Shown: in pieces, positions 24,415 to 31,516 of the stretch | Layout of the letters: each line of letters begins with the position of its first letter | Position numbering within the stretch: the first letter of the stretch is position 1 | From: Bifidobacterium breve | GTDB taxonomy: Bacteria; Actinomycetota; Acidimicrobiia; Acidimicrobiales; Acidimicrobilacustridaceae | Direction: 5' to 3' | Assembly: GCA_945878725.1 (NCBI GenBank) | Contig: CAMCTY010000004.1 | Coordinates: 1 to 64,000 of the forward strand | Length of the DNA: 64,000 nucleotides | The notes under the pieces: model-generated | Databases searched by the model: none | What the model was told of the DNA's origin: nothing | The model's input: the letters and a program-made list of their open reading frames with translations, nothing else | Position numbers and translations under genes: made by a program

Positions 24415-24629
24415 CCGCGTCGAATCTCGACGACAGTGCGCCGCTTACGGCCTCGTCGGCTTCCAAGCGAGAAGGCAATAACGACCAATGTCACCGCAAC
24501 GACAACGACGGCGAGTCCGGCGAAATTAGTTGCTTCGCTCTCGACCTCCTCGACCTCGCCCTGAATTGAGCGAAACCGGGATTCGATGTGATCACGAGTG
24601 ATCCGACCGTTATCAGATGAGTCGTTCAT
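24411..24629 (-). CDS. Small single-span membrane protein
   Basis: 72 residues: a polar, acidic helical N-terminus (about 1-33, HIESRFRSIQGEVEEVESEAT), one membrane segment (FAGLAVVVVAVTLVVIAFSLG), and a short basic C-terminus (RRGRKRRTVV). Overlaps of 4 bp with both neighbours place it in a tight three-gene unit with the holin-like protein upstream and the basic membrane protein downstream. The layout resembles actinobacterial DUF-type companions of phage-holin-superfamily proteins; function unknown. Confidence 0.65.
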   Translation of the reverse strand: MNDSSDNGRITRDHIESRFRSIQGEVEEVESEATNFAGLAVVVVAVTLVVIAFSLGSRRGRKRRTVVEIRRG

Positions 24630-24961
24630 CGCTCCGACTCCCTGGCCGTTCCGATATCGCCCTTACCAATCCGAGAAATCGCCAGCCCAACGAGCGCGGC
24701 CAGAACGAGAGTGACGACCGCATACGGAACCCAGGACCAGAACCCGGAAAATAGATCACCCGTCTGCGACTGCATTGCGCGAAGCACCGAAAGAGCAAGC
24801 AGGACACATCCGATGGTGAGGATCACCATGCCGCCGACTCCGTAGGCGACGAAACGTCCAATATTCCGGAGTGGATCAACGGTCTCTTGCTTTGTGTAGG
24901 CAACGAGGAGATTCCAGAGTTCCTGAATGGTCTCGGGAATCGATCTGAGCGAGGTGGCCAT
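24626..24961 (-). CDS. Putative phage-holin-superfamily (Actino-holin/YqjE-like) membrane protein
   Basis: 111 residues from the ATG at 24961, which has an AAGGGA ribosome site 6-8 nt upstream. A polar N-terminal helix (SIPETIQELWNLLVAYTKQETVDPLR) precedes two membrane segments (about 41-60 and 72-93). This amphipathic-helix-plus-two-spans pattern is that of bacterial phage_holin_3_6/YqjE proteins, which are chromosomal, not lytic, despite the name. There are no phage genes nearby. It starts a three-gene overlapping unit of small membrane proteins that runs into ttuB. Confidence 0.6.
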   Translation of the reverse strand: MATSLRSIPETIQELWNLLVAYTKQETVDPLRNIGRFVAYGVGGMVILTIGCVLLALSVLRAMQSQTGDLFSGFWSWVPYAVVTLVLAALVGLAISRIGKGDIGTARESER

Positions 24962-25063
24962 GCGGTTCCCTTCAGGAACGTCGGTCGAGGACGGGAGAAA
25001 GCGAGATTGTCGAGCTGCCAATCTGCGACTGATCGGGCTCGAGCGGCGAGACCACGCTATCGA

Positions 25064-25723
25064 CTATTCGAACTCCCCGGAAGAACGGCCCCCCAAATCA
25101 AGCAATTCGTGTTGTTCGGCCAGGAGAGTCGACAGCAATTCAAGCCTGCCCCCGACGTCAGCGCAGCTAAGGAGCCGCTGGCGGTCAAGCGGGCCGACCG
25201 GGCTTATTGCGCAAAGTTGCCAGGTTGCCTCCGACGGATCGTCGCTGAGGCGAGAGAAATCGAGGTCGACACGCGAGCCCTCATTGCTGATCCTCCGGAG
25301 ATACGAGGCGAGTTGCTCAGCGCAACCTTGAACCAGCAGCGAGGCATCGGTGGACGGCCCGTTCTCGTCCCATCCAGAAACGACTGCCCTTGGATATGGC
25401 GCATCCTCCAGCCATTCTGCAATCTTCAGTCGACGGGTCCCCACCGCCGCCACGGACCACGTCCCATCAATGAACTTCCGGGAGTCGTCGATAACTGCCA
25501 ATGTTCCGAAGTTCGACCGGACATCGCCTCCGCCAACTTCGCTCCCCCGTTCAATGAGCACGACCCCGAAACCCGAACCAGAGGCGAGACACTGCTCAAC
25601 CATCCGCACATAGCGTTCTTCGAAAATCTGCAGTTGCAACGGCATTCCAGGAAAGAGGACGGAGCCAAGCGGAAACATTGGCAAGACCTGGCCGCCAACC
25701 GAATCATGGGCCTGTCCGGTCAT
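25064..25723 (-). CDS. LON substrate-binding domain protein
   Basis: 219 residues consisting of a single LON N-terminal (PUA-like) domain: LPMFPLGSVLFPGMPLQLQIFEERYVRMVEQCL at the start, GFGVVLIERG, FGTLAVI, and the helical C-terminal half. No AAA+ or Lon protease domain follows, so it is one of the standalone LON-domain proteins found in actinobacteria, whose role is not settled (possibly protein-quality control or substrate recognition). It overlaps the end of dacB by 4 bp. Confidence 0.88.
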   Translation of the reverse strand: MTGQAHDSVGGQVLPMFPLGSVLFPGMPLQLQIFEERYVRMVEQCLASGSGFGVVLIERGSEVGGGDVRSNFGTLAVIDDSRKFIDGTWSVAAVGTRRLKIAEWLEDAPYPRAVVSGWDENGPSTDASLLVQGCAEQLASYLRRISNEGSRVDLDFSRLSDDPSEATWQLCAISPVGPLDRQRLLSCADVGGRLELLSTLLAEQHELLDLGGRSSGEFE

Positions 25724-27132
25724 TGCGCGACCGGAAGGGGTCCAAGTGCTGCGAGCTTTGACCCAACGGCGAATCCCATCAGCCGATCTGCGAAGCCGTC
25801 GGCGACTCCGGAACCTCGAACGTCAGCGCCGTTGTGAATGAATGCGAATGTCAGTTGGTTTCCCGAGGGAGTGTCGGCAAATCCAGCGAGAGCGTTGACG
25901 GTGTTCAAGGTGCCAGTCTTGGCCCACACTCGACTAGTAGCTGGTGTGGACAGCATTCGCTTGCGAAGCGTGCCCGTCTTTCCAGCGAGTGGAAGTGAGT
26001 CGGCAACAATTGAGCCCTTCGGAGCGGCAGTGATGAGAGCTAGCGCAAGCGTGCACGACATCCGGTTCTCGAGGCTGAGGCCAGAGCCGTCTGAAATCTT
26101 GACGTCATCAACCGGAAAACCCAGTCTTGAGGCGGTATCGCCGATTACTGCGAGCCCGGCTGCAGTTGTGCCATTGCCGCTGGAGACGAAGCCGATTTCA
26201 CGCGTCAGCAACTCAGCAGTCGTGTTATCCGAATCGGAAAGCATCTCGTCCACGATCTCAGCAACGGTGGCTGATTCGAATGTCGCGATCCGGACGGAAT
26301 CCTCAGGCGCTTTGCCGGAGCGCGATGGTCCCGCAACCTCTATTCCCCGGGAGACGAGCAGCGTCTTAAAGGTCTCCGCGGCGAGCAGAGTCGGATCGCC
26401 GGCCTTCCGGTTTGGGTTCGGAGCATTTGGCGAGGACGTGAATCCCGTCTGGCCGTCGTTCACTATCAATGCCGACAACGGGCCCACGGTTCCGCCGATC
26501 TGATAACGGGTGGGCCAACTCGGAAGCCAACGGACATTCTCGTAGCGAGAATCGTCACCCACGATCCCTCCAGTCACCTTCTTCACACCCGCAGCCGCGA
26601 GAGCGTCGGCGACGGCGGTGAAGTCCTCAGTGAACTGGTTCGGGTTGTCGAGACTTGTGCGATAGCCCGCCGTCGTCAGAAGTGGGTCTCCCCCGCCAAT
26701 GAGATAGAGATCACCGGCAATTACCCCGCCGGCCGCCTCCTGTTCGGCAGCCATGACTGTCTCCAACCTGGTCGCAGGGCCGAGCACATCAAGCGCGACA
26801 GTCGCGGTCAGAAGCTTCTGAACCGAGGCTGGAGCTAACGAGTCGTCTGATGCCCGGGAGTAGACAATCCGCCCTTCGTCCAGCACCAATGCACATGTGG
26901 TCCCAGTGACTTTGGCGAGATACGCGTCGAGAGGCACTTTGACCGCCGCATCAGCCGAGGTGGCCTGAAGGGCATTGGGAAACCTCCGAGCCGAAAGTAG
27001 AGGAGTGACCGGAGTGACCACCTCGACGTTTTCGGACTCAGTAGCGCGGGCCGGAGAGGCGCCAATCGCTGAAACTGCGAGAAGGATTCCAATTGCGGTG
27101 ATCCCCCCAATTCGTCGCCACACGACGATCAT
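25720..27132 (-). CDS. dacB: D-alanyl-D-alanine carboxypeptidase/endopeptidase (PBP4, peptidase S13)
   Basis: 470 residues from the ATG at 27132, which overlaps the upstream ligase stop by 4 bp; the earlier in-frame start is unlikely. A signal peptide (about 1-30, ITAIGILLAVSAIGASPARA) directs export. Penicillin-binding motifs are present: SVQK (Ser103-Lys106, nucleophile), SDN in MLSDSDNTTAELL, and KTGTL near residue 380, with the S13 insertions between SxxK and SDN. It trims or cleaves peptidoglycan stem peptides in the periplasmic space. Context: last gene after a two-subunit acyl-CoA ligase; functional link not obvious. Confidence 0.93.
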   Translation of the reverse strand: MIVVWRRIGGITAIGILLAVSAIGASPARATESENVEVVTPVTPLLSARRFPNALQATSADAAVKVPLDAYLAKVTGTTCALVLDEGRIVYSRASDDSLAPASVQKLLTATVALDVLGPATRLETVMAAEQEAAGGVIAGDLYLIGGGDPLLTTAGYRTSLDNPNQFTEDFTAVADALAAAGVKKVTGGIVGDDSRYENVRWLPSWPTRYQIGGTVGPLSALIVNDGQTGFTSSPNAPNPNRKAGDPTLLAAETFKTLLVSRGIEVAGPSRSGKAPEDSVRIATFESATVAEIVDEMLSDSDNTTAELLTREIGFVSSGNGTTAAGLAVIGDTASRLGFPVDDVKISDGSGLSLENRMSCTLALALITAAPKGSIVADSLPLAGKTGTLRKRMLSTPATSRVWAKTGTLNTVNALAGFADTPSGNQLTFAFIHNGADVRGSGVADGFADRLMGFAVGSKLAALGPLPVAQ

Positions 27133-28634
27133 CCGCCTTGGAGCGGGAGACCGCGCCGTGAGCGCCACTGTGCACTCCGGAGAACGTGATCGAGTGCGCG
27201 AACGGCCCGATCGGCAGACGGGAAGCAGTAGCGGCCGCCCGCTCGCACCGCAGCGACGGCGGCGTTGGATGGATCACCGACGGCAAGTTCCGTTGCCACC
27301 AGAACCGGCTTGCCATGTCGAACGGAGAGTTCCCCAGCGAGATCGGCATAGCGCGCATCTTGTCGATCGTGGAATGCGGTGATCCGCTCGAGGCCGAATT
27401 CAGGAAAGAATTCGCCCTCACGTTCGAGGCGACCCTGATTGGATTGAATGCCGACCCCTAGCAGGATGACTGCGTCCACCTCGGGGTGCGACACCACTGC
27501 ACCGAGGACATCGGCAACGGTGTCCTTTGTCTCTCCACCGGCAAGATCGATCGGATTGTTGCGGCTCCACCTAGGCGGCAGGAGTGTGTCGAGTGACTCC
27601 CGAAGGTCTCCCGGCAATGTGATCAGATCGAGTTTTGTCTCTGCCACCGCATCGGCTGTAACCACTCCCCATCCTCCCACGGTGGTTACGACAGCCAACC
27701 GCGGCCCTGAGGGTTGCGGTTGGGTCGCGAGTAGCGCCGCTGTATCGAAGGCCTCGAAAAGATTCGCTGCTCGGATAGCTCCCGCCTGGCGACACATTCC
27801 GTCGAACACACGATCATTCGAGGCGAGCGAACCGGTGTGGCTCGCCGCCGCTCGTGCACCGGATTCCGATGCACCACCCTTAAGGATCACTACTGGCAGT
27901 CGGCGCGTTACGACACAAAGTCGATCAAAGAAGGCGCGACCATCGGGAATGCCTTCCACATAAACAAGTCCGACCAATGTTTCTGGGTCGTCCGCGAAGT
28001 ATTCGAGCATGTCGATGACGCCGACCTGAGCGGCATTACCCACCGAGATGGCGCGACTGATTCCAACTTCGGAATGACGGGAGAGATTGAGGAAGGAAGA
28101 CACGAAGTTCCCGGATTGGCTGGCTACTCCAATGTTCCCGCGTGGCGGATTGGGCGCCACGATCTGGGCGCACAGGGATGACGGCGTCGATACAAGCCCC
28201 TGACCGTTCGGCCCGACGAGCAAGATTCCGAGGCTGTCGGCGTGTTCAACCAGCGCTTGCTGCCGCGCCTCGCCATCAGTTCCCGATTCGCCGTATCCGG
28301 CTGAGGCTATGAAAGCAGCGCGAATTCCCCGTTCCGCCGCCTGTGAGAGCACCTCAAAATTCGACGACGATGGCGTACACACGAAAACCAAATCGACATC
28401 ACCCGAGGGCACATCAGCAACGGACTGCAGAGTCGGGCGCCCAAGCACCTCGGCACCGTCGCGGTTTGTAGCAAAAACGTTCCCCGTGTAACCGCAGGAG
28501 AGAATGTTGTGCAGAGCGACAAATCCAAACTTTCCTGGATGTGTTGATGCGCCGGCAACGACGACCCCACGCGGGTCGAAGAGCGCGTCGAAATGATCCT
28601 TGCCGAACCTCCCCGCGACTCTCCCGCTACTCAT
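27129..28634 (-). CDS. ADP-forming acyl-CoA ligase, CoA-binding/phosphohistidine (alpha) subunit
   Basis: 501 residues. CoA-binding Rossmann domain at the N-terminus (FDPRGVVVAGASTHPGKFG, then NRDGAEVLGRPTLQSVADVP), the succinyl-CoA-synthetase-like flavodoxin domains (GNIGVASQSGNFVSSFLNLSRHSEVGISRAISVGNAAQVGVIDML and KGGASESGARAAASHTGSLA), where the His of ASHTGS is the predicted phosphohistidine. Together with the ATP-grasp subunit upstream it should interconvert acyl-CoA + ADP + Pi and acid + CoA + ATP. The two genes overlap by 4 bp. Substrate (acetate, branched or aromatic acids) is unknown. Confidence 0.88.
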   Translation of the reverse strand: MSSGRVAGRFGKDHFDALFDPRGVVVAGASTHPGKFGFVALHNILSCGYTGNVFATNRDGAEVLGRPTLQSVADVPSGDVDLVFVCTPSSSNFEVLSQAAERGIRAAFIASAGYGESGTDGEARQQALVEHADSLGILLVGPNGQGLVSTPSSLCAQIVAPNPPRGNIGVASQSGNFVSSFLNLSRHSEVGISRAISVGNAAQVGVIDMLEYFADDPETLVGLVYVEGIPDGRAFFDRLCVVTRRLPVVILKGGASESGARAAASHTGSLASNDRVFDGMCRQAGAIRAANLFEAFDTAALLATQPQPSGPRLAVVTTVGGWGVVTADAVAETKLDLITLPGDLRESLDTLLPPRWSRNNPIDLAGGETKDTVADVLGAVVSHPEVDAVILLGVGIQSNQGRLEREGEFFPEFGLERITAFHDRQDARYADLAGELSVRHGKPVLVATELAVGDPSNAAVAAVRAGGRYCFPSADRAVRALDHVLRSAQWRSRRGLPLQGG

Positions 28635-29299
28635 TGCGCTCCCGACGTAGCGACGTCGTCTAGCTCTACAAGAGCGTCGACCGCGATTGGGGCTCCGTCG
28701 ACGATCATCAACGGGTTGAGGTCGACAGAAATGACGTTCGGACTGGATGATGCAAATTCGGAAAGAGCCATGAGGATTTTGACCAATACTCTTCGGTCGA
28801 CTTCCGGTTCTCCGCGGAACGCATTGAGAAATGACTGAGTCCGGAGTTCTGCGATCATTTCCTCTGCGTCAATCTCTGTAATCGGGACAAGCCGGATTGC
28901 GACGTCGGCGATCACTTCGGTGAATATGCCACCGATTCCTAGCATCACCGTTTGTCCGAACTGTTCGTCGAAAGTGATACCGGCAATGAGTTCACGCGTA
29001 GCTTGAACCATTGGCGCAATGAGAACCGTTACTTCTCCATCATCCGCTGTCGCCTTACTAAGAAGGTCTTCGACGGCGGCTTGCAAGTCAGGCCCAGTCT
29101 GAATCATCAGTCGCACCAAACCCCGCTCAGTTTTATGAGCGATGTTGTCACCGCACAACTTGGCCACAAGCGGAAACCCAATAGCGGTGCCGGCAAGCAA
29201 CGCATCATCCGATGTCGCCACGTTTGCCTCGGGAAGAAACGGGATCCCGAACGGCGAGAGGAGAGCCTTCGATTCCGCTTCTGAAAGAGTGCGAGTCAT
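28631..29299 (-). CDS. ADP-forming acyl-CoA ligase, ATP-grasp (beta) subunit
   Basis: 222 residues matching the ATP-grasp_5 domain: LLSPFGIPFLPEANVATSDDALLAGTAIGFPLVAKL, HKTERGLVRL, EVTVLIAPMVQATRELIAGITFDEQFGQTVMLGIGGIFTE and DLNPLMI (metal-binding). It supplies the nucleotide site and works with the alpha subunit encoded immediately after it. In many organisms the two are fused in one ~700-residue chain; here they are separate. The gene lies 8 bp after the TetR regulator gene, so its expression may be controlled by that regulator. Confidence 0.88.
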   Translation of the reverse strand: MTRTLSEAESKALLSPFGIPFLPEANVATSDDALLAGTAIGFPLVAKLCGDNIAHKTERGLVRLMIQTGPDLQAAVEDLLSKATADDGEVTVLIAPMVQATRELIAGITFDEQFGQTVMLGIGGIFTEVIADVAIRLVPITEIDAEEMIAELRTQSFLNAFRGEPEVDRRVLVKILMALSEFASSSPNVISVDLNPLMIVDGAPIAVDALVELDDVATSGAQ

Positions 29300-29307
29300 C
29301 GGTCGCC

Positions 29308-29919
29308 TCAGGGTTCGAGTGCAGCCCGGAAGAACGACCTGAGGTGTTCGAGTCGGGATTCAAGAACATCGTCGCCGAGCGGATCTCGGTCGAGCAGACC
29401 TTCAATAAACGGAAGATCGGAGAAGTAGCTAAGCAGGGCGCCGTATCCAGTGAGCATCAACTGCTCAGGGTCGAACCAACGAAAGGTGCCAGCCTTCATT
29501 TCGGCCGTGAAGTACTGAACAGCCTTTTCGAAGAGGGGACGCAGCGACCCGCCGAGATTGACCCCGAGATGGCCACCGCCATCAAGTGCCTCACGCCGCA
29601 CGATCCGGACAAATTGAGGGTTCTCCCTGAAAAATCGGAAGCCCTCAGTCAGGACGAGATCGACTTTCGGCCATCCAACGACCGTGCTGTCTGTGGCCGC
29701 ATCGACGCGGACGATCCAGCCGGCAAGGGCACGTTCGAAAACCTCCCGGTAGATGGCGTCCTTCGATGGGAAATGGTGGAGAACACTCGACCGGCGAATT
29801 CCCACGGCCTCGGCGATGTCGTTGAGTGAGGCTCCTTCAAAGCCACTCATGGCGAAACAACGCTCGGCCTCGACGAGGATCACTTCCCGTGTCGGGATTG
29901 TTCCTTCGCTGACGGCCAT
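29308..29919 (-). CDS. TetR/AcrR-family transcriptional regulator
   Basis: 203 residues. The N-terminal HTH is standard Tet[57 protein letters not shown] (about 10-65). The C-terminal ligand-binding domain is helical and aromatic-rich ([24 protein letters not shown]). It is divergent from the plus-strand gene at 29979 and is followed by the acyl-CoA ligase genes after 8 bp, so it likely regulates that operon and is probably autoregulated through the 59-bp intergenic space. Ligand unknown, possibly an acyl-CoA. Confidence 0.9.
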   Translation of the reverse strand: MAVSEGTIPTREVILVEAERCFAMSGFEGASLNDIAEAVGIRRSSVLHHFPSKDAIYREVFERALAGWIVRVDAATDSTVVGWPKVDLVLTEGFRFFRENPQFVRIVRREALDGGGHLGVNLGGSLRPLFEKAVQYFTAEMKAGTFRWFDPEQLMLTGYGALLSYFSDLPFIEGLLDRDPLGDDVLESRLEHLRSFFRAALEP

Positions 29920-29965
29920 TTGGGCAGGTTAGCGGTGCGGTGACCTACCGGCTTGGGAATGCTTG

Positions 29966-29971
29966 TACCTT
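29966..29971 (+). promoter_or_regulatory. Candidate -10 box for a leaderless transcript of the 29979 operon
   Basis: TACCTT fits TAnnnT and ends 7 nt before the ATG at 29979, so the mRNA should begin at the start codon. The intervening bases are G followed by six C, offering no ribosome-binding site. No good -35 hexamer is present. It would drive the small protein, FIST, transketolase and following genes. Confidence 0.4.
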
Positions 29972-29978
29972 GCCCCCC

Positions 29979-30362
29979 ATGGACATCCTCGCTGCCCTTT
30001 TCATCGACTCGATCGACCTTCGTCAGGTTCCTGGACCCTCGACGCGAATCGACCTCACCGGCATCCAGTTCTCGGCCGCAGCGACAGCCGAAGTGCCGTT
30101 GACAATCGAGCCGCATCTTTGCGTGATTGTCTACTGCCCTCTCGACGGCAAGGGAACGGGAGCACTTGAGGTTGTGTACAAGCGCGGCGAGGAGCAACTG
30201 GCGCGCAATGTGCAGCCTCTTCAGGTTGAGCCAGGCAAGTTCAATTACCGGCTGGTCCGAGCCGAACTGGCTTTTGATGACTACGGGACCGTTCAAGCTC
30301 ATTGCCGGGTGGACTTAGGTCCTACCGTCGTCGTTCCGTACACGCTGCTTCCTCCGATCTAG
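29979..30362 (+). CDS. Small beta-rich protein of unknown function (possibly DUF6941-like)
   Basis: 127 residues, beta-strand-rich, no membrane or signal segments. The opening (ILAALFIDSIDLRQVPG) and the alternating pattern to the end (GTVQAHCRVDLGPTVVVPYTLLPP) resemble small single-domain proteins annotated DUF6941, a low-confidence match from memory. The next gene (FIST) begins 2 nt after its stop, so they are cotranscribed. I selected the ATG at 29979 because a -10 box lies 7 nt upstream and the earlier GTG-like start would lie inside the promoter. Confidence 0.65.
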   Translation: MDILAALFIDSIDLRQVPGPSTRIDLTGIQFSAAATAEVPLTIEPHLCVIVYCPLDGKGTGALEVVYKRGEEQLARNVQPLQVEPGKFNYRLVRAELAFDDYGTVQAHCRVDLGPTVVVPYTLLPPI

Positions 30363-30364
30363 CT

Positions 30365-31516
30365 GTGGCGCGCTTTGCCGCCGCACTCTCGGAGCATCCG
30401 CTGGCCACACAAGCGATCGGCGAGATCGTCGGCGATGTGCTCGAGCAGCTAGACGACGCTCCCGACACTGTTTTCTTATTCGTTTCGGAAGCCCACGCCG
30501 GGGCCTTGGCTGATATGGCAGGCGCAGTACAACGGATCCTCAATCCATCCGTACTCATCGGTTGCTCGACCAATTCGACACTCGCCGGCAGCCAGGAAGT
30601 CGAGCGCGTCCCGTCTGTTGCCATCTGGGCTGGCCTGACCGGAGATCCGATTGGCGTCAGGGTTGTCGAAGCATCTGAGCTTCCTGGTTCCTTCGGTAAA
30701 GGTTCCCAACCGATTGGCGGCACTCTGGTGCTGCTGGGTTCATCCACCTTCGACATCACCAACGAAAACTTCCGCCTACTCAAATCGGCGCATCCAGATC
30801 TAGCCGTTGCTGGAGCGGTTGCGTCTCCCGGATCCCACAACCAACCGAACCGAGTGATGCTCAATGGAGAGGTATTCGCTAACGGAGCTGTGGGCGTAGT
30901 CCTTCCCGCCGAGTGCCCGCTCGTCGTGAAGGTCAGCCATGGCGCCGAGGGAATAGGTGAACCATTCACGGTGACTAGATGCGAGCGAAACATGATCCTT
31001 GAGCTCGCCGGCAGGCCAGCCGCCGACAGACTGCGTGAGGTTGTCGCGGGGCTCGGAGCCGCCCAACGTTTCCGAATGGGGTCTGGCCTGTTCCTCGGCA
31101 GTGTCCCGGACGAACATCCTCACGATGTCGTGTCGAGTGATTTCGTAATTCACGAAATCCGGGGAGAGGATCGATCGAACGGAGCACTCGCCCTTGCTGG
31201 AGAGGTTTCCTTGGGTTCGACCGTCCAGTTCCAGATTCGAGACGCTATTTCGGCTGAGGAACAACTGCGTTTTGCTCTATCTGGTTCCGTTGGGTCCTCG
31301 GCCCTTGTCTTCGCGGGAGCGGATCGAGGGATGCGCCTTTTCGAGGGCCCCGATCATGACGCGGAAGCTGTCTCCTCGATGCTGGGGACCCGCTGCATTG
31401 CCGGGATGTTCGGAGCAGCCGAGTTCGCTCCGGTCGGAGGTGTGAGCGCGGTGCATAAGCGCAGTGTCGTCTCGGTGATCTTCGGCGACCGGCCACCACT
31501 AAGGTTCCGACCGTGA
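30365..31516 (+). CDS. FIST N- and C-domain sensor protein
   Basis: 383 residues. The N-half (about 1-190) matches the FIST domain: DTVFLFVSEAHAGALADMAGAVQ, VLIGCSTNSTLAGSQEVERVPSVAIWAG, and a long central beta-rich region with VAGAVASPG. The C-half (about 200-375) carries FIST_C features (GSGLFLGSVPDEH, and the C-terminal RCIAGMFGAAEFAPVGG). FIST domains bind small molecules such as amino acids in signal transduction and often sit near kinases; here there is none. GTG start 2 nt after the upstream stop. The stop overlaps the transketolase GTG start (GTGA), suggesting translational coupling. Confidence 0.83.
   Translation: MARFAAALSEHPLATQAIGEIVGDVLEQLDDAPDTVFLFVSEAHAGALADMAGAVQRILNPSVLIGCSTNSTLAGSQEVERVPSVAIWAGLTGDPIGVRVVEASELPGSFGKGSQPIGGTLVLLGSSTFDITNENFRLLKSAHPDLAVAGAVASPGSHNQPNRVMLNGEVFANGAVGVVLPAECPLVVKVSHGAEGIGEPFTVTRCERNMILELAGRPAADRLREVVAGLGAAQRFRMGSGLFLGSVPDEHPHDVVSSDFVIHEIRGEDRSNGALALAGEVSLGSTVQFQIRDAISAEEQLRFALSGSVGSSALVFAGADRGMRLFEGPDHDAEAVSSMLGTRCIAGMFGAAEFAPVGGVSAVHKRSVVSVIFGDRPPLRFRP

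Noticed and set aside
24626-24961. Holin-like protein as evidence of a prophage
   Set aside because: No terminase, capsid, integrase or endolysin genes nearby; chromosomal holin-superfamily membrane proteins are widespread.
24887-25837. A 316-codon plus-strand frame opposite the LON-domain and dacB genes
   Set aside because: Crosses two well-supported minus-strand genes and shows no domain-like sequence.
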